A stretch of 64,000 nucleotides of DNA from positions 186,001 to 250,000 of the forward strand of contig JAHBBC010000002.1 in assembly GCA_019915015.1 (NCBI GenBank), in the 5' to 3' direction. Under the pieces are notes generated by a model. That model did no database searches, had not been told where the DNA came from, and saw only the letters and a program-made list of their open reading frames with translations. The stretch is from Auriscalpium vulgare. Taxonomy: Eukaryota; Basidiomycota; Agaricomycetes; Russulales; Auriscalpiaceae. The position numbers were made by a program, and so were the translations under genes. Below are positions 37,241 through 49,900 of the stretch, piece by piece (the first letter of the stretch is position 1; every line of letters starts with the position of its first letter).

Positions 37241-38098
37241 TCATACGCGGAAGCGTAGGTACGCCATGAGCAGGGCAGAACAACCGGTCACTACGAACGC
37301 CGTCAGTCCGAGAGACTTGATCTACAACGGCATACGTACCGAAGCCGACAAGGTACTGCAGCGTTGTTGCCTGTAAACGCCACGGTCATCGACCGCTGTA
37401 CCGCAACGCATAGCACGGCGGCATACCTTGGATGACTGGATCGCCGCACGCAGGCCCGCGATCTCCTGCTCTATGCGCGTGTCAATCTCCTTCATTTTGA
37501 GTTCTTGACGACTGGCCTCCTCCCGAATGCGCCCCTTCTCAAGGTTCAGGTCGAGCCGCACGCCTGACAGCGTGCGTGCGATCTCCTCTCGCAGCCGCTG
37601 CTTGAGTTTCCTGTTTATTTTGTGAGCGCGCCGCAGCCGACATCAGACCCCAGTGAAAATCGACTATGCTCACTTACTCGACGTCCGTAGCGAGCCGGTC
37701 GTTCTCCGCCTTGACCATCGACAGGTCATTCTTCTCCATAAGCTGCAGTTCCGATTTGAGCTGCGCGAAGTCTACTTGCTGCGTGTAGTGGTGCTGCGAG
37801 GGGAGGTGTGGGCGACAGCATTTGAAATACGCTAAGGCGTGCGTACCTTCTCCTGGTCGGCTTTAGTGACCATATTCCCTGTCATATTGCGGATACTCTC
37901 GTCGATGACCTCTGCCATGGCCGCCATAATTCCCTCCGCCTGCGCGCGATTAAGGCCCTCGCGCTGCAAGCGCTGCACAAAGTGGTGGGTGTCGAAGTGG
38001 AAGTCGTGCGCTGCAGCTGTGCTACGGAATGTACGTCGTAACGAAGGGTGCGAGGTGACTGACGGTGTGGGGAGTCGAAGAACATGTCGACGGAGCAT
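37241..38098 (-). CDS. mitochondrial coiled-coil protein of the CCDC90/DUF1640 (Fmp32, MCUR1-like) family
   Basis: The start MLRRHVLRLPTPS (ATG 38096-38098) is rich in Arg and hydrophobic residues, as in a mitochondrial presequence, followed by LRRTFRSTAAAHDFHFDTHH. The DUF1640 core reads HHFVQRLQREGLNRAQAEGI then MAEVIDESIRNM. Next come a long coiled coil (AQLKSELQLMEKNDLSMVKA), RLREEIARTL, RLDLNLEKGRIREEASRQEL and KEIDTRIEQEIAGLRAAIQS. A single C-terminal membrane helix near LGLTAFVVTGCSALLMAYLR ends at stop 37241-37243. Family members sit in the inner mitochondrial membrane. Yeast Fmp32 is linked to cytochrome oxidase assembly, and animal MCUR1 to calcium uptake. Which role applies here is open. 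Divergent from RPT2. Confidence 0.87.
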
Positions 38099-38365
38099 TT
38101 GGTCTTGATTTTGTCGGCGAATGTCCGCGTCGAGGAGCGCTAGGCCCAAGTACAAGTACTCGTATCCTCAGCTATGTCTTGTGAGGGAGGTGCAGTGGAA
38201 CTTGAAGTGACGCGCGCTGGTGCTGCGATGTCAATACCGAATAGCTCGCTTACGTTATCAGCAAGAGTGACGCGTCGCGCGTCGCAAGCCTGAGCGCAAA
38301 CTTAACTCCTTCAACCCCGCCCTCACCTTCCTTACACCCCCGAGCCCAGCTTATTCAAGTCAACT
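38099..38365. promoter_or_regulatory. shared divergent promoter, CCDC90-like / RPT2
   Basis: 267 bp between outward start codons, with CT-rich sequence just before the RPT2 ATG and a GC-rich palindromic word GACGCGTCGCGCGTCGC near 38270. Confidence 0.55.
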
Positions 38366-39978
<1,613 letters not shown>

Positions 39979-41174
39979 TCGCGTTTTTTTTTTCGCGTAG
40001 CTACCGTAATCTCATTCTCATTGCGTCTGCTGACGGCTGAGACTAGTAAGCTCGAGCGCCTTTAAAGTGGCCAATATTGAGGATAGTGCACGCATCGCCG
40101 ACCAGGTAATACTAATACATCGTACTCTTAGAGGCTACGCAAAAAAAACAATTACAATCCCCAACCGCGCCGAGCACGGTCTTCTCCCATCAACGTGCAC
40201 TTCGGGTCCGCTGGACGATATGCTACACTATCGCACCCAGCGAATGGAGATACTGGCCAACGTCCCGCGAGCCGGAACGGATGCAGCATCAACTCGTCTA
40301 TCAGAAAACGCCTACCCATTCCCCTTGTCATCCAGCAGTCGGCCGTTGCTGTCTGCGGCTGCGGGGGAAGGGTTGCTCGTCCTTGCTGAGCTCGGGGAAT
40401 GAGCGAGGCGTTGGCGAGATGAGATAGCACAGGCTGCGACCGGTGCTGCTGCATTGTCCGGTTATCGAGAGCGGAATCTTCTCGTGGACGATGTGCGCGC
40501 ACCGGCGCCGGACACGAGTCGGATGGAGAGTCGATTGGGGGATAGTATGGAAACTGTGCTCCATGCGATACATGGGCCGCGACGTGAATGCGCTGTCCAG
40601 CAACTGTGCAGCATGAGATTTCGAACACGTTTGGCCCGCCCTCTGCTGCGCCCGCATAGTCCTCGTTGCTCGCCCCGGCTGCTGGTAAATTCAGAGCAAC
40701 GTGTTACGAGGACTTAAAGTTAGCATCGCTGGTCTCATCGAGCACATTCCCGTCTCGTTCGCGCTGTCACCGGCCGGCGCTGCTCGTGCCCGACAATTCG
40801 AAACTGTGTAGGGCTGTGGCACAAGGTTAAACTCCCGGGCGTTGCGCAATGGATTGGCTTGGTTGGCACGGTGCTTGGTTATGAAGCCCGTCAACGACTC
40901 AACAGTGCCTAGATCAACGCACGAGGCAAAGAACAGGATGTGGTGAGAATTGTCACTGAGAATAGCCTCTGGAGAGCTCTGAGAACAGCCTTGTATAATA
41001 TTTTTCAGGGAACCAATTGCAACAACGCCGTTTGCCGACTAGCAGACCGCCGCCAATCTACCATGACCCACATTCGATAGCGTCATGGCACCCACAATTC
41101 ACTCCGTCCAGTGGATACAACTCTGACAGTAAGGACTTCACTGTATTCATACATACCTCTAATGACGCCCATAA
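39979..41174. other. 1.2-kb intergenic region, possibly with a small unknown ORF
   Basis: No conserved gene is recognised. A minus-strand open frame at 40152-40628 (158 codons) encodes a Pro/Arg/His-rich sequence with FPYYPPIDSPSDSCPAPVR, without family signature. I do not count it as a gene. A poly-T run lies at about 39986-39994. Confidence 0.4.
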
Positions 41175-41884
41175 TTACTGGCTCAAGATCGTACGAACGA
41201 ACGACTCGTAGTTCACGTTCCCATCCCTGCAGGGCCAACGCGGTCAACCATCCGTACGTTAACACATGAACAGCCACGTACGCGCCGATCTGCACGCCCT
41301 TTAGCAGTTCGTCAACCTCCTCGTCCGACATCTTCTCGCCGAGCTGTGTGAGAACGTAGCGCAACTCGCCAGCACCGATGAAGCCGTTACCCTCCTTATC
41401 AAAGACCTGGAAGCCGCGGATGAACTCCTCTGGTGGAACACGAAAAATCAGTTGCGATTCGGGAGGCAGAGACGTCAGCGGCACGCACCTGGTGTCCCGG
41501 CAGGTTTAAAACCATCCGGCCGGTTCAAAATCACAAGGAAGGTCTTGTAATCAACTATATGAATGGGACGAGCAAGTATGAGTGGGAGATCGGGACAGAT
41601 GAGGGGCCACACACCGTCGCGAGGCGCACTTGCGACAATGTCTGCAACCTCTGCCTGTGTTGGGTTCTGGCCGAGTGCGCGCAGAAGATCGCCAAGAGTC
41701 TCCCTTGGAACCGCACCAGTTCCTTTCTTGTCGAAAAGCGCGAAAGCTTCCTTGTATTCTGTGGCAGCAGGGCAAGATCGGCACATGCAAAGCTAAAGCT
41801 CAGCGGAGAACGCTCACCAGCGTTGTCACTCTAGATGAGCCTCGTCAGGCCACTGTAGGTGATAAGAGAGTAGTAGCGCACCAT
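41175..41884 (-). CDS. MLC1: myosin essential light chain (Mlc1/Cdc4-like EF-hand protein)
   Basis: The first exon is the ATG (41882-41884), followed by SDNA and [20 protein letters not shown]. Next come [80 protein letters not shown], and the last exon [16 protein letters not shown], stop 41175-41177. The EF hands lack most calcium ligands (the first loop, [11 protein letters not shown], is imperfect; the loop of the third hand, [12 protein letters not shown], is the most complete), as in Mlc1 and Cdc4 rather than calmodulin. Such light chains bind IQ motifs of type II and V myosins and act at the cytokinetic ring. About 145 residues, five introns or so. Divergent from MAK16. Confidence 0.9.
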
Positions 41885-42057
41885 AGTGAATGTCCGAGGG
41901 CGGAGTAATAGCTTGGAGGAGTAGAGGGGAAAGATAGACGGAAACCCACTCATGCTGAGACCCGAACGTCACGTGAATCCTTTCTTCGCCTCAGGTCTCT
42001 TCTTCAAGAACTTCTCCTGCAACCTCCCCTCCTCTTCCCGTCAAGACAAATTTCCCA
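41885..42057. promoter_or_regulatory. shared divergent promoter, MLC1 / MAK16, with CACGTG
   Basis: 173 bp between outward start codons. It contains the palindrome TCACGTGA at 41969-41976 (E-box/Cbf1-type core). Binding is inferred. Confidence 0.55.
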
Positions 42058-43328
42058 ATGCAGAGTGATGATGTGATTTGGTCTGCAATTGGCCAACAGT
42101 TCTGCTCGTACAAAGTCAAGTAAGTGTCTAAAATTCTCCTGCGCCGGAAGTCTCTTCACGCACATCGCACACATTGCAGAACTGTGACGCAGAACTTTTG
42201 CCGCAACGAGTACAATGTTACTGGGTTATGTACCCGCCAGTCATGTCCTCTTGCCAACTCGCGTTATGCAACAGTCCGCGAGCACGAAGGTATGTGCAGG
42301 CTTCGCAAAGGCGCCGTGGGCTGATATAGCGCAGGCATCCTCTACCTGTACGTGAAAACTATTGAGCGTGCGCATTCACCCGCGCACATGTGGGAGAAGA
42401 TCAAGCTCTCAAATAACTACACAAGAGCTCTCGAGCAGGTGGGCTGCTTCCTGATCCTCCGACCCACTCTAACCAGCGCACGATGCCCCAATGCAGATAG
42501 ACAAGGAGTTGATACACTGGCCAAATTTCACGATTCACAAGTGCAAGCAGCGAGTGACAAAGATCACACAGTACCTCATTCGAATGCGACGGTCGAAACT
42601 GCGGGAACAGTGCGTCTTGTCTTCCGGTCTTCGTGCGCATTCTGATTTGTCTGTCAGACCTAAAATGGTGGGCATCAAGAAGAAGCTGGACCGTAGGGAA
42701 GCCGTGCGCGAGCGGAAGGCCTTGTCTGCTGCCCATCTGGAGCGAGCCATCGAAAAGGAGCTGCTCGAGCGTCTCAAGTCAAAAGCATATGGTGATGCTC
42801 CGCTAAATGTCAATGAGACGGTGTGGCAGGCAATACTGGACAAGGAAAAGAAGCGCGAGCGTGTCAAAGCAGAAGGTGAGTTGGATGAGGACCTGGAGCT
42901 GGAAGACGAGGAGACCGATGAGGAGGCGGAAGAAGAGCTCGAGAACGAGTGGGATGACGAGCGAGAGTTTGTGAGCGATTTGAGTGGCGATGAGGACGAC
43001 TTGAGCGATTTGGAGGAGGTGCAGGTGTGTCCCAGAATGCGTTTTTGGTTTCAAACGGCGGGTCGACCTGGCTACTAGGATGGCGCGTCCGGAAGCGATG
43101 AAGAGGAAGATTCGGCGGAGGAAGAGGCGCCGCCAAAATCGAGCGCGAAGTCATCGCTCGGAAAACGGAAATCTGCATTTGGCCAGCGCAAACCGAGACG
43201 TATGCATTCACACTCATGTTCGGATGTGTGCTCATGGATTTCTTTCAGGTGGCGCTCGTGTGGAAGTAGAATACGAGCATGAAACGGAGAGCATCCCCAA
43301 TCGACCACGCTCGGTGCCCGGTTGGTAG
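42058..43328 (+). CDS. MAK16: ribosome biogenesis protein MAK16
   Basis: The start [20 protein letters not shown] is the classical N-terminus (DDVIWxVIxxxFCSYK). Exons then give [96 protein letters not shown] and [21 protein letters not shown] long acidic tail and a Lys-rich segment follow, ending [12 protein letters not shown]...SVPGW, stop 43326-43328. The Cys pairs near the N-terminus fit the ribosomal-L28e-like zinc-binding fold. MAK16 acts in nucleolar 60S assembly, with Rpf1 near the 5' domain of 25S rRNA. Six introns are indicated. Confidence 0.94.
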
Positions 43329-43494
43329 CCCGCTCACATCATTTGCGTTGAGTGGCTTCGATTTATCGTCGCTGTCTCGCGACCCGCGACTGTCATGTCA
43401 TATGGTGAGGAAAGAGCGTGTGCCACGGTCGGCGCGTAATCAATTATAAGGCTATATGACTCCAATACGTGTACTGAGATGAGGACAAGCAGCC

Positions 43495-44546
43495 TCAAGA
43501 GCGCTTGACTTTGGCCCTCCTGTCTTCTATATCCTTCCGCGTCATTCGTGTACCCAGAATCACGTCCCAATGAACGAAGAAAGGCTGCGAAAAGTTCGAC
43601 TTGATGCCAATGACCTGCGGCGCAAGTGTTAGCTTCGTCAAGGTCACAGACAGGGGGCGTACCTGGTGGTGGATGTCATGGTAGTCGGCCGTGTTTCCGC
43701 TGAACATCTGAAGCGGATCGAGCGGGAAGCGGTAGCCGCAGTGGTCGTCGACGGTCTTACTGCTGGACAAGGCAAAGAAAAACGCCGTCTGACGGACGGA
43801 CATCTGCGACGCGGTCTCGGAGAGCACAGCGCCCAGAGAGTCGAGGATGAAGCCCTCGAGAGGGTGGTTGTAAAGCGCGCCGAATGCGTAAGGAACGTAG
43901 AGGCGATGGTGCACGGAGTGCAAGTGCTTGTAGAAGAATTTGTTGACATGCATGGCGCGATGGAGAAAGTATTGCCAGGTATCCATCACGAACCTGCAGA
44001 GATCGTGTGTCAGTCCATGGCGCATGACTATGTAGAGAAAACGCACATGGCGATAAACAGCTGCACAGCTGGGATGAACCACCAGTAAGTGAAGTACACA
44101 GACTGCGGGCCCAGGGCCGTCAGCACGCCGTGTGCCCTCCTGGCGCCCAAAGCAGCGACCACAAGGTTTTCAGTGAAGGTCGCGATGCGCTTCATGGAGC
44201 CCACATGATCGACAGTGTGGGTCTCGGTGGCCATCCACACGTAGCCGAGCATGGTCTGCAGCGCTTGCTGGAACACGACGGCTACGACGACCTGGGGCCG
44301 GGTGACCAGATTGCGCGAGGCAACCTCTGCCGAGTCGTGGATGCGATGATTGTCGAGCCATTTCCAGCCGGAGATGTCGAACACGTGGAAAATGGCGGAC
44401 GCGATCCAGTAGGTGACGATGGGGGCGGCGAGTGCCGTGAGTTCATCTGGAATGCCAGGGAAGACGGTTGGACCATGGGAGTAATAGAAAGGGTATACAT
44501 TTGCGAGGGCTGGGTGATAGAGCGAGGTGCCGTTGGAAAGCGACAT
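43495..44546 (-). CDS. SUR2: sphingolipid C4-hydroxylase (Sur2)
   Basis: The start MSLSNGTSLYHPALANVYPF is preferred. An in-frame ATG 15 bases upstream (44559-44561) would add MNRAT. Membrane segments include LAAPIVTYWIASAIFHVFDI and YFTYWWFIPAVQLFIAMFVM. The di-iron His boxes are intact: HRAMH, HSVHHRLYVPYAFGALYNHP, and DYHDIHHQ. The protein ends in EDRRAKVKRS, a Lys-containing tail suited to ER retrieval. The fatty-acid-hydroxylase enzyme adds the C4 hydroxyl to dihydrosphingosine, giving phytosphingosine for fungal ceramides, in the ER. Three exons with introns at about 43615-43663 and 43994-44048. Divergent from the ubiquitin hydrolase. Confidence 0.93.
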
Positions 44547-44736
44547 GGTCGCTCTGTTCAAGAGACGGTCAGACTGAACGTATTTATTTCTCGGCCGCAG
44601 CTTCGCCGCTACCGGCCGGCATCTGGCTCCGCCTCATTGCATCATCATGTGCTCTCGTCTCGCCCAGTCGGTCCCAGCCCAGTCCTAGCCCCCTAGTCAG
44701 AGTCTCGCTCGATTGCAACATAGTTTCGCTGTCGCC
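44547..44736. promoter_or_regulatory. shared divergent promoter, SUR2 / YUH1
   Basis: 190 bp between outward start codons. It is CT-rich toward YUH1. No specific site is assigned. Confidence 0.5.
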
Positions 44737-45841
44737 ATGTCGGATTCACGCTGGATACCACTGGAGAGCAATCCTGAGGTGAGCTCTGCGCGTCTTCCCA
44801 TCGAGCGGCTCCTAATCGGCTGCAGGTTATGAATGAGGTATGGCTGCTGCACCGGCATGATCGTTGAGTCTCAATCTGTGCTTAGTGGGCAGAAAGTGTT
44901 GGCCTCCTCGAAGGCAGCGCAGAATTTGTGGATGTGTACGGTCTCGACCCCGAAGTGAGCTCATCCCATAGCATACAACTAGCAACAGCTTAAGTGATAT
45001 TTTCGGAGCTTCTCGCCATGGTCCCGCGACCAGTGAAAGCCGTCATTCTCCTATTTCCGCTTACTGGGGGGATCGACGACTGGCGCAAGTCTGAAGACGA
45101 CCGGATTGCGGCGGAGGGACAGCCGCGATCGACCCCACAGTGTTCTGGATCAAACAGACAGTGCGCATGGATCCGTTCGAATCACTGCCTTTCTGCTAAT
45201 TCCGCATGTTTACGAAGATCGGAAATGCATGCGGCACGATTGGGCTACTTCATGCATTGGCAAATGTAGGCTCTCGTATATTATTACGACTCAGACCGCC
45301 TTTACTCATCACCAGTAGTCGGACGTTGCGTATGTCCCAGAATCACCCCTTCAAAAGTTCATTGATCTTTGCAAAGGTAGGTTTCTCGCAATTCTTTAGA
45401 TACAAGCACCTTCTAACGATATCAAATTTTGCAGACAAGACCCCGCAAGAGCGCGCTCATATCCTCGACTCGACCTCCCTCTTCGCTTCTGCTCACCACT
45501 CCGCCGCGTCGTCAGGACAGACCGCTGTTCCTAGCGATCTCGACACCGACCTTCACTTCACGTGCTTCGTACAAGCACCTGAGGCTTCTGCCCGCGATTC
45601 TCAGGTTGGAACGGGTGTGCGGCGGCTCATCGAACTTGATGGACGACGTGCCGGACCTGTGGACCGTGGGGAGAGTGAAAATCTTCTCGAAGTATGTTTT
45701 GCATTTTACGCTGGCGCAAAACTAATGCTTTTGTCACAGGACACCGCTGCATATGTGAAGGAGCACGTATTGTCGAGGGGTGTTTCAATTCACTTCAGTA
45801 TGATTGCACTCGCAGGGCGGGACTCCAATTCAGGTTTGTGA
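44737..45841 (+). CDS. YUH1: ubiquitin C-terminal hydrolase (UCH-L3/Yuh1 type, peptidase C12)
   Basis: The start MSDSRWIPLESNPEVMNEWA is typical of UCH-L3. Micro-exons follow near 44826-44840 and 44885-44955, then LLAMVPRPVKAVILLFPLTG and VFWIKQT spliced to IGNACGTIGLLHALAN. Here Gln (KQT) is the oxyanion residue and Cys (NACGT) the nucleophile. DLHFTCFVQ carries the catalytic His, and LIELDGRRAGPV the Asp. The protein ends SMIALAGRDSNSGL, stop at 45839-45841. The enzyme trims small adducts from the ubiquitin C-terminus, and in yeast also processes Rub1/NEDD8. Seven or so introns. Convergent with MSRB. Confidence 0.93.
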
Positions 45842-46283
45842 TACAGAAAGCCTTTTACACTTGGAACCACTTGGATGTATATGGGACGAACAATACCTCG
45901 CATCATACTGCTCGCGCGGAACAGAACGAAGATGGTGTACAACAACAAATATTAATGATACATATAAAGACGATGAACCACGTGTTGTACTGGAGTGAAG
46001 CCGGTCGTGGTTTTGATGAACGATGCTGCTTTCCTTATCCCACCAAACTTGTTGACGACAGAATTGCTGTGGGATACGCCACTTGCAGCAGCAGATAATG
46101 CAATCAATGTCAGAACGTCTTCGGGTCTCGATACAGTAATTAAATAATGTCTACATACAACGGAACGGGGAGAGGTTGTTACAAAAACAAAGGAGTTGGA
46201 GAGATTGAGGAGCCATGCGGCTAGCGCCAGAAACCTCTGACACCTTCACTGATGCGGCCTAGAATGCTGGACCGCGCCTCGCT
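45842..46283. other. convergent spacer YUH1 / MSRB
   Basis: 442 bp. A plus-strand open frame continues across part of it in another frame without conserved residues. Taken as 3' untranslated sequence. Confidence 0.5.
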
Positions 46284-46861
46284 TCAGCTGCTCTTGTCGA
46301 CCTGCCCGTTCTCATCGGCAAAGTTCAGCGAGACCGAATTCACGCAGTGCCGCTCATCGACTGGTTAATTACACTCAATACATATTGCCAGCCCCCAAGA
46401 AGGATCACGTACTGGGATTCTTGAAGCCCTCACCCTTGAAGACATGGCCGAGGTGGCCGCCGCAAGCAGTACACGTGATCTCGATGCGGGTCATACCGAA
46501 GGAACTGTCTTCGTGCCGAGAGACTGCACCGGGGATGGCTGATGCGCGAGTCAGCTGTGCAAGAGTAGAGGGGGAACGTAGCGCACCATCAAAAAATGCG
46601 GGCCAACCACAGCCGCTGTCGAATTTGGTAGTGCTCTTGTAGAGAGGCGTCTCGCAAGCGGCACAGGTGTAGACGCCGTCGGCCTTGGTCTTTTCGTATT
46701 TTCCAGTCCCAGGACGCTCGGTACCCTTCTGACGCAGGACACGAAACTGTTATGATGGTCAGAGGTATCCTGAGATGTCAAGAGGGAGCTGTGCGGACCT
46801 GCTCAGGGCTGAGGATAGCTTGCCACTCGGAATCGGACTTCGTCTTGGACGAGTCGGACAT
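46284..46861 (-). CDS. MSRB: peptide-methionine (R)-S-oxide reductase, MsrB
   Basis: The start MSDSSKTKSDSEWQAILSPE is followed by FRVLRQKGTERPGTGKYEKT, YTCAACETPLYKSTTKFDSG (first zinc CxxC), CGWPAFFDGA, and AIPGAVSRHEDSSFGMTRIE. Then come ITCAACGGHLGHVFKGEGFK (second CxxC) and DERHCVNSVSLNFADENGQV with the catalytic Cys, ending VDKSS at 46284. Cytosolic 1-Cys/2-Cys MsrB enzymes reduce methionine-R-sulfoxide with thioredoxin and repair oxidised proteins. No targeting peptide is visible. hAT copy 2 begins 129 bp upstream of the ATG, so its promoter lies next to or inside the transposon end. Confidence 0.94.
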
Positions 46862-46990
46862 GGCTCGCAGGAGAATGGTACTGGGAAGCGGGGTGAGAAG
46901 AGATAGATATGAACGAGCAGGGATGCGAGCTTTATAACGGTACAAGGCGCGTGAGGCTGTATACATGACGATGAGAAACGGGTTAGTTAC

Positions 46991-49900
46991 TAGTGTTGCG
47001 GGAAAAACCTCTGGCCAGTATCCCCCCGGTAAGGTACCGGTGGCGCTCCTAGCCGGGGAGGTATCAAACCGGTACCGTACCAGGGAAATAGTCACGTGAT
47101 GTTTAGTTCCCACGCAGTAGCAGCTCGATTTTCGCGTACACACGAGGATTTGGAATGGTTTCAATGCATCAGATGAAGATTTAGCAGTGTATGTATCCAT
47201 AGCCAAATTGCCAGAGCTTAGCCGTAGGTGCCCCGACCTGTACGAATTCGCTGCTGCCTGCTACACAAGTGTCATGATTTGTCAGCAGACGCGGCTTTTG
47301 CAAGGCTGCCGCAGCACTCGAGCGTACATTGTAACAACGCGTACAATACATACTGAAACCTCGGGAGGCTTATTGAAACAAGGCATCTGTGCTGAAATCA
47401 TTGTCCTCTTCATCAGAATCTGGTATGCTCTCGTCCCTAGCCTGACCTGCACTGACTCCGACAGCAGGGTTCCGACGTGCAGGAAGCTGAGCTTCCTCCG
47501 CGAGGACATCAGATAAAATTGCAGACCTCAGGTTGATGTGAGGCATCTTGATGAAAGCATTGGCAGGTTCGTACGGTTCTGCCAGGTCTTCACCTTGAAC
47601 GTCATTGTCGTCATTGTCGTCTTCTTCGTCCGACATCGGTGCGGGTGCGTTTTCTGAAGAGGGGAATACCTTCTTTTCGATGTTGTAGAACTTGACCGAA
47701 GGGAATTGATTAGTGTGCGCGCGCACCTGCTCGAATGGTTGGAACACTGTGTACTTCAATAAAGAACGGAGGTTGCTTACCTTGCTCTTAGACATGTGGT
47801 ACTGTCGGACTTGAGTCATTGCAGACATGTTATGCACGGATAGCCGATTCCTATGCTTTGGAGTAAGCCATGTGAATGTAGAGCCAGTCCGTTCATCGGG
47901 CATGGAGTTGACTCGGACGGAATACAGTTTGATAGCGAGATGCTATTCATGACAGCATCAGTCGGCAGCGCTCGGTGAATCATACGGACACGAACACGTA
48001 CCGGAAGGATGTGCACATTATCAGAGCCAACACGGCCCTTCCACCACTTAAGGACCGCCTGCGGAACCGTATCGTCGAGCGGATGATCGAATGGGAACTG
48101 GTGTCGAGCATAGGCTAGAGTTTCCCTGTGAAGTTGGGCTGTAAATGATTTCCCTTTTTTTGCCCACTTCAAGAATGCCTTCTTATGGCCATGAACGATC
48201 TCTTTCTCTCCGATGTTGGCTAAGAAGCGGACAACGGACTCGAAAATTGATGGATGCCGAACACCAATGAGTGTCACCTTCTCGCCTTCCGGTAGCCACA
48301 GGTCCGACGTGATAAGATCTGATTGATGCACACATAAGACAGCGACGAGATGCAAGCAAAAGAATGGCTCTAACCAGGGTTCAGATATGCTGCAGCAAGG
48401 TATGCATTATTAGCTATGTTGCCATCCAGAAAGAGTTGGCGATGTCGCGCATTGAGGATGCCGCGGATGGCGTTCGCGACCTCAGCGTCAAAATACAGCC
48501 TAGGATTTTGAAAGGCGTCCTCTGTTGCACGAATAACAGCATGCCAGAATATATAGACGTCGGCAGCAGTCGCCTCCAGAGCCTCCAGGCAGGCTAATGC
48601 CTTTGTTGCAGGCAAAGTGGCCGCGATGAACTGGGAGAGACCAGACTCGAACTTGAATGTCTGGTGATCATCCGGTGCAGGCTGAAAATACTCAGCAATT
48701 TCCTGCGAATGTTGTCAGCAAGTCATTTCGTCTAGTCGATCCATCAATTGTACCTCATAAAGTCCGTTAGGCGATTCACGGATGACTTTCTTGATCGCAG
48801 CTGAGGACCGATGGACAGAGCGAGCAGAGAGCGGGATTGTTGCGAATCTCGTCTTTCCGATAGCCTCCAGGCCGCGTCCTGTCTTTAGTTTTTCACGAGC
48901 TTTCTTGAGGGCTGCATGTCCAGCGTGCGAGGTATGAAATAATGTTATTGTCTGCCGCACCACACGGATGATCTGGTTGCGGATTAGATCTGATTAATGC
49001 TGGTAGTGTGGACGTTTGCGCACCGGTTTGAAAACATCAATGAGATTAATCTCAAGGATTGTGCGATTCAAGTGATGGCAAACATCCGCAAGATTGAGCG
49101 CAGTGGGCATGAGGGCCAGAATTGCAATGGAACGCGAGGCTCGCGTGTTACCCGTGCTATCACATGTCAGGCCGGAAAACCTGGACGGACCGATGGCATT
49201 GACAATCTGCGCGAAGTTGTTAGAAATTGCTGAAGTAGTTAAGTTCCAATGCCCACGCACCGGACTTGCGACATTCTCAACAATCCAAGGTGCAGTGTGC
49301 GACTCGGAAGTTGCCTCCCGTGTGTCCATCAAGTATACTTCACGGTCTGAGGTCGAGACGTGTACAGTCCAGTAGGACTCACGACCTGTCGAAGTTCCGC
49401 CGTCATAGGAGAGAGTGAGGTCTTCCTGACCTTGCAGATACTTGAGTTGCTCCCGGCGGACCCACGATGCTTCGTTTACGATGCCTTCATATTCGAGCTT
49501 GTCTCTGGTTGAAGGTGCATATGATGGTAAGGCAATCTCAAGCATCTCCTTCCACTCCGGGCGCGAGACGATATATGTTGGCAAACCCGCGACGCATATG
49601 AGTTTAAGAATGGCAAGGTCGAGCTTTCTGTGACGCTCGAGCTTCCCAAGCGCCTTTGCTTGCCGAAAGAACGCATGTGTCGCGGCGCCTGCATCTTGCT
49701 TCTCCCCATCTTGTCCAATTCCATCTTGAGCTCCTAGTTCCTTCGCAACCATCATGGATCCTTTCGAATTGGTGAGCTCCTGGACCTGCGCAGACAGTGC
49801 CTTTCCAGCTGAATGTATGTGCACTTTCTCCCGCAGCTCTGAGGACAGCTTGGGGCAGTCCTTTGCATGACGAACGACTCGGATCAACGCTCGATGTCGG

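Noticed and set aside
40152..40628. 158-codon minus-strand open frame as a gene
   Set aside because: It has no family motif, no clear intron or start context, and a composition that fits chance in GC-rich sequence.
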